This document shows positions 43,529 through 52,781 of a stretch of 64,000 nt of DNA, piece by piece; position 1 is the stretch's first letter; each line of letters opens with the position of its first letter. The DNA is from Planctomycetota bacterium (GTDB lineage Bacteria; Planctomycetota; Planctomycetia; Pirellulales; Pirellulaceae), in the NCBI GenBank assembly GCA_016872775.1, contig VGZA01000017.1, positions 41,273 through 105,272 on the forward strand. Direction: 5' to 3'. The translations under genes were made by a program, and so were the position numbers. The notes under the pieces are model-generated. The model ran no database searches. It was not told the origin of the DNA and was given only the letters and a program-made list of their open reading frames with translations.

Positions 43529-45874
43529 ATGCTCGAATTCCGTCGCGCATTACTGGGCAGCCGTTTGACTCGGCGCCAACTGTTGCGATCGTCGTTGCTT
43601 GCCGGCGGCGTGCTGAGTTGGCCGCAACTGCTGCAATGGCAGGCGCAGGCCAGCCCTCAACCGGGGTCCAGGAAGCGATCGCTCATCATGCTCTGGCAGG
43701 ATGGCGGGCCTAGTCCATTCGAGACATTTGATCCGAAGCCGGAAGCGCCGGCCGAGTATCGCGGCGATTTAATGTCGATTGACACCACCATTCCGGGCGT
43801 GGCATACAGCGAGATTCTGCCGCGACTGGCGAAACTCGCCCACCGCACCAGCATTATCCGTTCGTTGCATCAACCGTCGTCGGACCATGTCGTCGGTTCC
43901 CATAATGTGCTCACCGGCTGGGACGGCGAATCCGATGGCGGCCGATCCCGCTATCCCGATCTGGCGGCCGTCATCAGCCACATGCGGAGCGGGCTGGCGG
44001 ACGCCGAACTGCTGATCGGCGCCAGCACCGACCCGCGAATTGCGAGGGGAATGCGGCGAACCAGCGCAGCGCCGGCCGCCAGTGAAGCGGTTGCGCTGCC
44101 GCGCTACATGGATGTCAGCAGCGGGTTGCATCGTGGAGGTCCGGCATTTCTGGGGCCGATGGACGGACCATTTCAGGTCGTCGGCGACCCGTCCAAGCCG
44201 GGTTTCTCCGTGCAGAACTTGAGTGCGGTCAGCGAACCGCGCCGGTTGATCGAGCGAAGGGAAATGCTGTTGAATCTGGAAACCGAGACGCCGCGCGAAT
44301 TCGGAGTCGTCGAAGCGGAACAAGCGCTCCAGGGGTTCCGCCAGCAGGCGATCGACCTGCTCCTGGGAGGCGGGGCGGCACGGGCGTTCGATCTGTCGCG
44401 AGAACCTATGGCAATCCGCGAACGGTACGGGCGGCATCTGGCTGGCCATCAGTGCCTGCTTGCCAGGCGACTTGTGGAAGCAGGGGTCGGTGTCGTGGCG
44501 ATCCGCTTTTCGCCCGACGGACGCGGTGACTACGATCGGACCATGATCGGCTGGGACGACCACGCGGTCCACGGCAATATTTTCGAAGTCATGCGGATGC
44601 GGGGACCCCAGTTCGATCAGGCGTTGAGCGCCTTGATCGAGGATCTCGATCAGCGGTCGATGAGCGACGAAGTGCTGGTCGTCGTGGTGGGGGAATTCGG
44701 ACGCACACCCCGCATTCATATCCATAAGGGCTGTCCCGGTCGCGAACACTGGGGCGCTGCCGGCTGCGCAATGGTCTACGGCGGCGGCTTGCAAGCGGGA
44801 CAAATTGTCGGGTCGACGAACGCAAAGGGCGAGCATCCCGAGGAGCGACCGCTCACTTACCAATCGCTGCTGGCCACCATTTACCATGCGCTCGGAATCA
44901 ATCCCGCTTACACCCTGATTAACGCCGTGGGACGCCCGGTGCCGATCCTGCCGCACGGCGAACCGATCCGCGAACTTGTCGGAAAGCCCACGCCGGCCGC
45001 CGCGAATGGTATTCGGTCCGACGCGAAGGTCACCACCGTCTCACCTTCGCAACCGATATCTTTAACCCTCCCGCTGCCGACCGCTCCACCGATGACGGTG
45101 CAGCAGCTCGAGTCGCTCGATCGCCACGAAACCACGGAACTTAATCTTCGTGATGCTGCAATTGACGATGATGAAATGCGCCTGATCACGGAGTTTCGCA
45201 GGCTGCGCACGCTGGAACTCAATCATGCCTCGATCGGCGACAAAGGCCTCGTCCAGTTGAAGAATCTGGAATCGCTGGAAACGCTGTCGTTGACGGGCAC
45301 GCGAACCAGCGATGCGGGGCTCGAAGCACTGACAGGAATGTCTCGTTTGCGGCGACTCGAAATCCAAGGAACCGCAATCACGCTTGGGGGTGTCGTACGG
45401 CTCTTTGTGGAACGTCAAGGACGCTCGCTGCTGGATGCACTGACCGCACTGCGTCTGACGCGCTGCAACGACCGCCAGGAAGTCGTCGCGATCGATGTGG
45501 CGGGCACGTCATTCGGCGACCAGGAATTACGGCATCTCGACAACCGAGGCCCGCTCACGGAATTGCATCTGGCCGGAACGCAGGTTACGGACGCGGGCAT
45601 GAAATATCTGGCCAGCCATACGCAGCTCGAAATGCTCTTTCTGGCAAAATGCGCCGTGGGAGACGAGGGCGTCAAAGAGCTTGCCGGAATGCGCCAGCTG
45701 CGCGTACTGAATCTATACGGCACGAAACTGACAAGCGCCGGGTTGAAGTACCTGTCGGAACTTCAATCGCTTCGTCTGTTACTGGTCACCGACATCAAGC
45801 TTCAACCCGCCGCGGTGGATCAACTGAAGGCCCAACTGCCGCGACTGACGGTCACCGATTACACGCCGGTCTAA
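43529..45874 (+). CDS. DUF1501 (sulfatase-like) protein fused to leucine-rich repeats
   Basis: 781 residues. Tat-type signal at the start: RLTRRQLLRSSLLAGGVLSW. The DUF1501 domain (about 50-480) shows IMLWQDGGPSPFETFDPKPEAP, SIIRSLHQPSSDHVVGSHNVLTGW, YDRTMIGWDDHAVHGNIF and VVVVGEFGRTPRIH, the alkaline-phosphatase-superfamily pattern. Residues about 520-781 are leucine-rich repeats (ELNLRDAAIDDDEMRLI, LETLSLTGTRTSDAGLEAL, ELHLAGTQVTDAGMKYL, VLNLYGTKLTSAGLKYL). DUF1501 is a hallmark of planctomycetes; the LRR fusion is unusual. GCGGAG precedes ATG 43529. Confidence 0.88.
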   Translation: MLEFRRALLGSRLTRRQLLRSSLLAGGVLSWPQLLQWQAQASPQPGSRKRSLIMLWQDGGPSPFETFDPKPEAPAEYRGDLMSIDTTIPGVAYSEILPRLAKLAHRTSIIRSLHQPSSDHVVGSHNVLTGWDGESDGGRSRYPDLAAVISHMRSGLADAELLIGASTDPRIARGMRRTSAAPAASEAVALPRYMDVSSGLHRGGPAFLGPMDGPFQVVGDPSKPGFSVQNLSAVSEPRRLIERREMLLNLETETPREFGVVEAEQALQGFRQQAIDLLLGGGAARAFDLSREPMAIRERYGRHLAGHQCLLARRLVEAGVGVVAIRFSPDGRGDYDRTMIGWDDHAVHGNIFEVMRMRGPQFDQALSALIEDLDQRSMSDEVLVVVVGEFGRTPRIHIHKGCPGREHWGAAGCAMVYGGGLQAGQIVGSTNAKGEHPEERPLTYQSLLATIYHALGINPAYTLINAVGRPVPILPHGEPIRELVGKPTPAAANGIRSDAKVTTVSPSQPISLTLPLPTAPPMTVQQLESLDRHETTELNLRDAAIDDDEMRLITEFRRLRTLELNHASIGDKGLVQLKNLESLETLSLTGTRTSDAGLEALTGMSRLRRLEIQGTAITLGGVVRLFVERQGRSLLDALTALRLTRCNDRQEVVAIDVAGTSFGDQELRHLDNRGPLTELHLAGTQVTDAGMKYLASHTQLEMLFLAKCAVGDEGVKELAGMRQLRVLNLYGTKLTSAGLKYLSELQSLRLLLVTDIKLQPAAVDQLKAQLPRLTVTDYTPV

Positions 45875-45910
45875 GCGCGCAATCGCAGTTTGGTTCGGGA
45901 GCCAAAGCCG

Positions 45911-47158
45911 ATGCAGTACCCGCGAGAAAATTGGGGAAACCGTCATCCGGTTCGCCGTATCGCGCGGGCGCTGCGGTTGTTGGCCGCGACGATTTCCGGC
46001 CTCGCGTTGCTGTTCCCACCCGCAGTCGATGCCGCGGATCCGTCGCCCTGGATCGGATATACCGAGTTCCGCACGAACCTGCCGGGAGGTCGGCACGCCA
46101 ATGTGCGCACGATGCGGGCCATGTTGGTCCGCCGCGACGGGTCGCAGCGCAGCGAGGTCATCCCGCGTCTGATCGACGATCCGGATTCCTGGACGCAATT
46201 CGCCGGCTGGTCTCCGGATGGCCGGCTGGCGATCGTTGCCCGAGGCTGGCAGAACCCGGAAAATGCCGCCTGGGAGGAAATGCATAAGACATTTCGCTTT
46301 TCGGCGGAAGGCTGGTCGCTCGATTCGCACCTGGTCGATCTCGTTGCAAGGTCGGCGACGAACGTGACCGCAGTCGACCGCGTGAGTTTCTACAACGGTG
46401 GACTTTTTTTCTGGCCGCGCGACCCGACGAAACTTGGTTTCACTGCGTTGATCGATGGCAATTCCCACCCGTTTCGAATGGATATCGACGGAAAGAACAA
46501 AGTCGATCTCACCAGGGAATCCAAGGAGTTCGCTTACGGATTCAGCGGATCGCCCGACGGCCGGCGGATCGCCTACCACAAAAGTTACCAGGTCTATCTG
46601 GCCGATGCCGACGGATCGAATGCCATACAGATTGAAACCGGAAACCCATTTAACTTCGCACCAAGCTGGTCGCCGGATGGAAATTGGCTGCTGTTTGTTT
46701 CCGGCGAGCATTACCATTGTCATCCGCACCTGGTGCGATCGGATGGCATGGGGCTACGCAAGCTGGCGGATCGCGGTACGTACCGTGGGGTTACGGAGTT
46801 TCTCGACGTCTTTGATTTTCATGGGGGCAGCAGCGACGTTCCTGTCTGGTCGGTGGACGGGCAGACAATCTTCTATACCGCCAAAGTCGGCGCCGACGAG
46901 GGAAGTCCCGTGGAGCTATTCCGCGTCGCCCTGAATGGCAATCCCGTCCGGTTGACGTCGTCCAGGGAGGGTACGACCCATTATCATCCTCAACCGAGCC
47001 AGGATGGGCGCTGGTTGTTATATGGTTCGAAGCGGGACGGGGTGCGGCAGCTGTATCTGCGGCACCTGGCGGACCAGGTGGAGTCCCGACTCACTTCGCA
47101 TCCTCACGGAACCGGCGCGATGTGGGGCCACTGGCAGCCGGTCTCCGACCGCCCGTGA
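45911..47158 (+). CDS. Exported TolB-like beta-propeller protein
   Basis: 415 residues. Signal peptide with core LLAATISGLALLFPPAVDA, cleavage before ADPS. TolB/WD40-like PD40 repeats: FAGWSPDGRLAIVARG, GFSGSPDGRRIAYHKSYQVYLADADGSN, FAPSWSPDGNWLLFVSG, DVPVWSVDGQTIFYTAK and HPQPSQDGRWLLYGSKRDG. GGGAG precedes ATG 45911 at 9 nt. It follows the DUF1501-LRR gene by 36 nt and may form a unit with it. Secreted or periplasmic; substrate unknown. Confidence 0.82.
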   Translation: MQYPRENWGNRHPVRRIARALRLLAATISGLALLFPPAVDAADPSPWIGYTEFRTNLPGGRHANVRTMRAMLVRRDGSQRSEVIPRLIDDPDSWTQFAGWSPDGRLAIVARGWQNPENAAWEEMHKTFRFSAEGWSLDSHLVDLVARSATNVTAVDRVSFYNGGLFFWPRDPTKLGFTALIDGNSHPFRMDIDGKNKVDLTRESKEFAYGFSGSPDGRRIAYHKSYQVYLADADGSNAIQIETGNPFNFAPSWSPDGNWLLFVSGEHYHCHPHLVRSDGMGLRKLADRGTYRGVTEFLDVFDFHGGSSDVPVWSVDGQTIFYTAKVGADEGSPVELFRVALNGNPVRLTSSREGTTHYHPQPSQDGRWLLYGSKRDGVRQLYLRHLADQVESRLTSHPHGTGAMWGHWQPVSDRP

Positions 47159-47671
47159 ACCATCGCTGCCTGGCAACGTCCAATCGATGGGAGGGTGAAT
47201 TTGTTGCGTCGCGCTGGAGCACCGGTTTCTGGAGGCGTTTGAATCTCGTTGCCTGATCCTCGTTACCGCTGGACTGTTTTCGATCAGCGGCGCCGCCTTT
47301 GACTGGGACTTTTTCATCAACAGTCGTTAGGCTCGGTTTCTTGTTTCGATCCTTGTCCGCACCGGATACGCTTTCCCGAATGCCACCGGCTTGCGCTTGC
47401 CCAGGGGAACGTTACATCTTTTCTCGAATGCCCCCGGCTTGCCGGCAAGCCGGGGGCATTCAGATCACCGATGGGAAGCGAATCGTAAAATATTGCCAGC
47501 CGAACCAGAGGGCGGCTATTGCACTATTCCCGGCCAACGCAACCGGACTCCCTTGAAACGTCAGTACGCGACAGAAGATGATCTGCTCTAGGTTGGCCGA
47601 GCCGGTTCTTGTTCGGCATCGGTAGCTGGGACGACTATTTGTTCGTCAGCAAGGCAACGGGAGAGAGCTTC
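47159..47671. other. Intergenic region with a REP-like palindrome
   Basis: About 510 bases without a credible gene. A degenerate copy of one arm (GAATGCCACCGGCTTGCG, near 47378) precedes the perfect palindrome at 47426-47461. Confidence 0.6.
47426..47461. repeat. Perfect 36-bp palindrome
   Basis: The sequence equals its own reverse complement over 36 bases: arm GAATGCCCCCGGCTTGCC followed by its complement GGCAAGCCGGGGGCATTC. As DNA it can form a cruciform, as RNA a very stable hairpin. A related half-copy lies about 48 bp upstream. REP-like or a bidirectional terminator for the converging region. Confidence 0.9.
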
Positions 47672-48253
47672 GTGACTCTTCACAATCTGACAGCGCGAGC
47701 CATCTGCATCTTGGTGCTTTCGGCGGTCGGTTGTGGCAAGCCGTCGACGCCAACGCCGACAGCAAAGACGCTGCATCAATCGGCAATCTTCTATCCCGAT
47801 CAGATTCCGACGTTGATTGCAAACGGTGTCGAAATCGAAGTACTGGATACCAACGGAAATTCGGCTCTCTGGGTGGCTGCACGTCATTTTAAAACTGAAA
47901 GTGTGCGTTTGTTACTGGCGGCTGGCGCTGATCCGAATATTCGAGGGCAGCAAGGTTGGACGCCATTGCATTGCACAACATTTTGTTGGTCGGCTTCTGC
48001 CGATTCCTCACGCAGCTACGATGGACCCAAACGCGCGGGAGTTGTGCCGTGTATGGGCCGCGGCTGGAAGTCAGCCCATCTCACTTGCGACTGGCCTATG
48101 GGCCGATTCGGCTTGAATGGGAAACAAACTTCGGCACTGACACATATTTCGACGCGATCTACCACTGGTACGACTGAGCAGAACAAAGCGGTGAAACCGA
48201 GCGGCGGATCGGGCCGGAATCAGAATGAGAGTCACTTGGTCGCCGCCGGGTGA
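47672..48253 (+). pseudogene. Ankyrin-repeat lipoprotein, probably frame-disrupted
   Basis: From a GTG start with GGGAGAG upstream. It has a lipoprotein signal (RAICILVLSAVGCGKPSTP) and then one ankyrin repeat: NGNSALWVAARHFKTESVRLLLAAGADPN and GWTPLH. After that (about 47965) the frame turns to Ser/Cys/Trp-rich sequence without ankyrin pattern, while other frames on the same strand look more protein-like (a WETNFGTDTYF segment ends at 48177). This suggests one or more frameshifts. It could instead be a short lipoprotein with an unusual tail. Confidence 0.4.
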
Positions 48254-48401
48254 CGCCTGAACGTTCGCCGAGAAAGTCTGTTGCGTCCCCTACGGGGGCA
48301 AGATTCGGCGTTCTCCGCGAGAAAACTTAGAGCGACTACCTCGCCGAAATTCGCTGGCAACGACAAAATGTGATACTGTTGATGCGCGAAGGAGCTATTC
48401 C

Positions 48402-48518
48402 GTGGTTGAAATCAAGTATACCGGCAGCGCACTTTGGGACAGGATCGAACGAGCCGTGGAAAAAGTGAACGAACGCCAGCGTGAAAACGGCCTGTCCACC
48501 GGCGCATCCTTGTTGTGA
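48402..48518 (+). pseudogene. 5' stub of a nucleotidyltransferase-like protein gene
   Basis: 38 codons from GTG 48402, with GAAGGAG just upstream, ending in TGA. The sequence YTGSALWDRIERAVEKVNERQ matches the first helix of a planctomycete protein family whose members continue with a nucleotidyltransferase-like GGNA motif (recalled, not searched). The rest of the gene is absent; the following bases do not continue the family in any frame. Translation signals are intact, so a short peptide might be made. Confidence 0.4.
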
Positions 48519-48762
48519 CGGCCCGGGGGACCCGGTATGGCACCTGGTAACGCCGACAGGGCCGATTTTGGGACCAAGGCAAGTTTTGGCGCCGGCGTCA
48601 GCCATCCGCCTAGCAATCTGGCATACCGCCCCGTCTTCGCGTTATTCTATTCCTGCCGCGGTCGCACCGGCGCCCTCAGGTCGCCAGGTGGATGCATGCG
48701 GAACGTTGACCGCAGGGTCCGCCCACTCGATTCCTAAAAACTCGTGAAAGGAACATTGATCC

Positions 48763-50094
48763 ATGTCCAGATTCGATCGTCGAGACTTCGTCGCCGATGT
48801 TTCCCGTACGGCAACGATCCTGGGAGCCGCAGCCGCGCTGCGCGGTGTGCACGCATTTGCGGAGGAACGGCCGGCAAGCGTGACGTTGGGGATTATCGGT
48901 TGTGGTGGCATCATGAAGCAACATGTCACGGGACTGGTGAGTCGCAAGGAGTCCGTGTCGATCGCCTGGCTTTGCGATGTGGATCCGGCGCAAATCGATC
49001 GTATGGACAAGATTGTCACTCGTGAGTTTCAGCCGGCAGCGCCCAAGCGCACCTCGCGCTACGAAGATCTGCTGGCCGACCGGAACGTGGATGCGGTGAT
49101 CATCGCAACGCCGCACCACTGGCACGCGCCGATCGCGTTACGCGCGATGCAGGCTGGCAAGGACACGTACATTGAGAAGCCGATTTCGCATGCCTACAAC
49201 GAAGGACCGATGATCATCGCGGCCGCAAAGAAGTATGGCAGGGTTGTGCAGCAGGGCAGCCAGATGCGCAGCAGCCCTGTCACGGAGAAAGCAGGGAAGC
49301 TGCTCAAGGATGGAATCATCGGCCAGGTAAAAGTAGCCCGTGCTTGGACCGCGGAGATACGGACGGTCGAAGAGCCCTTGCCGGATGGCGTACCACCTGC
49401 GGGCGTCGATTACGACCGGTGGCTCGGCCCGGCGCCAAAACGACCGTTCAATCCGCACCGTTTCCATGCCAAGTGGCGCATGTTCCAGGACTACGGCAAT
49501 GGCGAAATCGGAGACGATGGTATCCACGATCTCGATATGGCGGCCTGGGGCCTGGGGATTCAGGGCCTCCCGAAACAGATTACCGCTCGCGGAAGTCGCA
49601 TGATGCTCGATGGCCATGCCAGCGAGTATCCCGACAACATGAACGTCGCCTACGAATACCCGGACGGGCGGTTGTTGATCTACGAGAACTATCCGTTTAC
49701 CGCCTATGGAATACATGGATTCGACAACGGCAACGTCTTCTATGGCACGGACGGATATATGGTTTTTTCACGGCGAGGCGCGTTCAGCGTATTCGTGGGC
49801 CCCAAAGGAACTCCCGGTCCGACCGAAGGGCGGGAGCTTCGCGGCGAGCGCGGCTACAAGGAACATATGGCGGAATTCCTGACCGCAGTACGCCAGCGAA
49901 CGCCGACGCGGGCATCCGCCCAGGTCGCCCATTGGAGTTGCGCGCTGGTTCATCTCGGCGAAATCGCTTTCCGTACCCGCGGTCGGCTCGAATTCGACCC
50001 CGAAAATGAACGGTTCATCGACTGCCCTCAGGCCGATCAATTGCTGGGCAAATCGTACCGTGAGCCATTTGGCCTGCCGGAATGGTCCACCTGA
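48763..50094 (+). CDS. Gfo/Idh/MocA family oxidoreductase, Tat-exported
   Basis: 443 residues. Tat-like leader MSRFDRRDFVADVSRTATILGAAAALRG. Then a Rossmann domain: VTLGIIGCGGIMKQHV (NAD-binding), WLCDVDPAQ, DAVIIATPHHWHAPIALRAM and the EKPISH motif with catalytic Lys. The C-terminal alpha/beta domain has GEIGDDGIHDLDMAAWGLG. Planctomycetes export dozens of such proteins, thought to act on sugars or polyols in the periplasm; substrate unknown. An AAAGGA motif precedes ATG 48763. Confidence 0.9.
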   Translation: MSRFDRRDFVADVSRTATILGAAAALRGVHAFAEERPASVTLGIIGCGGIMKQHVTGLVSRKESVSIAWLCDVDPAQIDRMDKIVTREFQPAAPKRTSRYEDLLADRNVDAVIIATPHHWHAPIALRAMQAGKDTYIEKPISHAYNEGPMIIAAAKKYGRVVQQGSQMRSSPVTEKAGKLLKDGIIGQVKVARAWTAEIRTVEEPLPDGVPPAGVDYDRWLGPAPKRPFNPHRFHAKWRMFQDYGNGEIGDDGIHDLDMAAWGLGIQGLPKQITARGSRMMLDGHASEYPDNMNVAYEYPDGRLLIYENYPFTAYGIHGFDNGNVFYGTDGYMVFSRRGAFSVFVGPKGTPGPTEGRELRGERGYKEHMAEFLTAVRQRTPTRASAQVAHWSCALVHLGEIAFRTRGRLEFDPENERFIDCPQADQLLGKSYREPFGLPEWST

Positions 50095-50181
50095 GCGCGA
50101 ATTGTCGGCCCCGCCGGGTGAAACGGATCCTACTTGGAAGGAAAAATACAGGGGAACGGAAACCAGCCGTTTCCTCGCAGT

Positions 50182-51417
50182 TCATGGACGCTTGTGCGTA
50201 TCACCCGGGATCGCAATCATGTCGATCGCCAGCGTTCGACCGGGTACTCCCACGCCCGAGACCACTGCCTTGGAGGCCGCCGGAGGGCGCCGCGGATCAT
50301 AAAAGGATGGCCGCAGCAAGTTCAGTTGACGGCTGACCTCGTCGTCGGTGACATAGTAGGTTGCCTTGACCAGTTGCTGCAGGTTTCCGCCCACCGGCTT
50401 GAGCAACTCTTCCAGGCGAAGAAATACGTCGCGGACTTGTTGTTCCGCGCTGTCGCTTGTTCCGACGAGACCGCTGACGTAGACGACGTCGTCGGATACC
50501 AGCCGTGCCACGCGCGAAAAGATCGGCGAAGCGGTCATCCCCGGAGGAGTGAGGTATTCGATGCGCGGCGCGTCTTGGGGAAGGGACCGGTTCCGAACGG
50601 CGGTGACCAATTCGATTTCGATCGGCGTCGTGGGACTGGAAAACCACTGCACGTAGACCAGGGGCGGGATCGTACGCTCACCGAAAAACCGTTGTATTTC
50701 CCGCCGCACGGGTTCCACCTCTTGCATCGGCGTAAGAAACGCTTTGAGTTGCACAACTTGGCTCCAATCCGAGTCGACAAATCGCAATGTCGCCTGCAGG
50801 CTTTCGAGAGTCTTTCGAGTCGCCGTCGCCAAATCGCCAGATTCGGCTTGTCCTGAGACATAGGCGCGGCCGCCTGTCGGTAGCAGGGCCGTTGCAGGGC
50901 GAGTTCCGTCCGAGTTCCGTATCCCAACTCCTTTCCGAGTGGGATCGTGGGCAGCGATGACCGCGTCGGCCGCCACACGAGCTTCTGGCGCAGGAAGTTC
51001 TGTGGTCACGTAACATGTCGCCGGCTTGTTGCGACCCCGGAAGCGGGCCGCGATCGCCGATCGTACCTCGGCCGCATCCACGTCGTTGCGAACGTACAGA
51101 TTCAGCTTCACGCAACGATCCAAAGCCTTGGTCGTGCCTTCGTCCGCCAATTCCAACCGGTCCAGAATGGCACCCAACTGTTCGATCGTGGTGTTGCCCC
51201 GCACCCGCCCTGCGGAATCGATCGACAAGACCTGCTCCGTATGGATCAACCCCACGCCTTGCACTCGCACCGCTCCGCTGCTGCCGCTGTTCTCGTCGGG
51301 CGCGATCTCCAGGCGATCGGTCGCCATGACGACACATGCCCTCATGGAATTCGTCGACGCGGAGCGGGTCAGGAAATTGCTTGCCAGGACCAACAACATC
51401 ATCACGAAATACCGCAT
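50182..51417 (-). CDS. Exported protein with three RidA-like domains
   Basis: 411 residues. Signal peptide MRYFVMMLLVLASNFLTRSAS. Three tandem RidA/YjgF-type domains: about 40-155 (VQGVGLIHTEQVLSID...TIEQLGAILDRLELADEGTTKALDRCVKLNLYVRN), 180-285 (GGRAYVSGQAESGDLATATRKTLESLQATL...VVQLKAFL) and 295-405 (SDDVVYVSGLVGTSDSAEQQVRDVFLRLEELLKPVGGNLQQLVKATYYV). Single-domain RidA hydrolyses enamine/imine intermediates. A three-domain exported form is unusual. A GGAG motif precedes ATG 51417. It converges with the Gfo/Idh/MocA gene. Confidence 0.85.
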   Translation of the reverse strand: MRYFVMMLLVLASNFLTRSASTNSMRACVVMATDRLEIAPDENSGSSGAVRVQGVGLIHTEQVLSIDSAGRVRGNTTIEQLGAILDRLELADEGTTKALDRCVKLNLYVRNDVDAAEVRSAIAARFRGRNKPATCYVTTELPAPEARVAADAVIAAHDPTRKGVGIRNSDGTRPATALLPTGGRAYVSGQAESGDLATATRKTLESLQATLRFVDSDWSQVVQLKAFLTPMQEVEPVRREIQRFFGERTIPPLVYVQWFSSPTTPIEIELVTAVRNRSLPQDAPRIEYLTPPGMTASPIFSRVARLVSDDVVYVSGLVGTSDSAEQQVRDVFLRLEELLKPVGGNLQQLVKATYYVTDDEVSRQLNLLRPSFYDPRRPPAASKAVVSGVGVPGRTLAIDMIAIPGDTHKRP

Positions 51418-51769
51418 CTGCGAACTCCGGAAAACAAACGACGACAAAACGGTTTTGGCAATTCCAGCCACCTGGATCGATATCGATGGATGCCAAGGCA
51501 ACGCCGGCCACCAACATAACGCAACCACGCTCCTCGCAGAATCACCTCGTCTGGAAACTGAGTCGAACCGACACGGCGGAGGGTTGCGCCGCCATCGAGC
51601 CCGAAGGGTCCGCGACGCCGCTGTTTTCCCACGATTCTGGATTTGGCCGCAAGAAACAGAATGTTTCCATTCGTCGGCGCTGATAGCTTATCCGGACATG
51701 GAGTTGGAGAGTCCGAGAGAGCCGTTCGTCGATCGGGTCTTTCGGCGATCGGAAAGGAAACTACTTACC

Positions 51770-52547
51770 ATGAACAACGATCAACAACGGGCCCATCCTG
51801 TACGACGCCGATTTTCGACCGACGGGGCGCGGTGGCGCGCCGTGATGCAACGCGACTCGACGACGGACGGCGTCTTTATTTACTCGGTGCGGACGACGGG
51901 CGTTTATTGTCGGCCGGCATGCCCCTCGCGGCTCGCATTGCGAGAACATGTGCAGTTCCACGACTCGCCTCAGGCGGCGAAAGCGGCCAGGTTTCGGCCC
52001 TGCCGCCGTTGCCGCCCCGATGGATTGGCGTTGGCGGCGCGGAGGACCGAGCTGGTGGCTAAGGTTTGTCGGTTGATCGACCGGGCCGAATCGCCACCGC
52101 AACTAGATGAATTGGCCTCCGCGGTGGGAAGGAGTAAATTCCATCTGCAGCGACTGTTCAAGCGGACATTGGGTGTGCCCTCCCAAGCAGTACGCGGATG
52201 CCGCCAGAACCGGTCGTATTCGCGACCAACTCGCAGGCGGCGAGCGTGTCACCCGCGCGATTTTCGCTGCCGGGTTCCATTCGAATAGCCGTTTCTACGC
52301 CACGTCGGCATCGATTCTGGGGATGAAACCCACGGTGTTTCGGGCGGGGGACTCGAAGGTCCCGATACGATTCGCAGTCGGCCGCCCGCGAGCGGTTCGC
52401 GCGGTGGCAGCCGCTTGCGCCGCGAACCGGATCGCGGTCGCGATCCCATGCCATCGGATCGTTCGCTCCGACGGCTCGCCCGCCGGATATCCCTGAGGCG
52501 TCGAGCGGAAACAGGCGCTGATCGGTCGCGAACGGAGAACGCCCTAA
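51770..52547 (+). pseudogene. ada: Ada DNA-repair methyltransferase/regulator, decayed
   Basis: Remnant of Ada (Me-phosphotriester zinc domain, AraC HTH, O6-methylguanine transferase). The zinc domain is intact (Cys47, Cys51, Cys78, Cys81 in YCRPACPSR and RPCRRCRPD). The AraC domain starts DELASAVGRSKFHLQRLFKRTLG and is then shifted by one extra base near 52181. Re-read in the +1 frame it continues PPKQYADAARTGRIRDQLAGG. The third domain lacks its front half (IRFAVG joins directly to RPRAVRAVAAACAANRIAVAIPCHRIV) and has TGA at 52494 where a Trp codon is expected (GYP*GVERKQAL), ending at TAA 52547. GGAAAGG precedes ATG 51770. Confidence 0.88.
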
Positions 52548-52781
52548 TCAGCGCGACGCGTTCGCCGCGCGGCGGGCCGCTCTGCGTAAGTAGAAAGAAT
52601 TCCTCTGCAACTTTGCGTCTTCACGACTCTGCGAGACCTCCGATTCCTGGAGCCACCGTGCTGCTGACCCGCAGGCGAGCGGCGGCCGTGATCGGTTGGA
52701 ATCTGGATTGTCGGAACGGGCAACCGGGCCGTGCGGCGTGTAGAATGGAGTCCTGTCTGCCGAATTCATTGGGAGCGTCTG

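Noticed and set aside
52548..52781. Possible small gene between ada remnant and TPR gene
   Set aside because: The stretch has a degenerate CTCTGCAACTTTGCG-type repeat and no protein-like frame.
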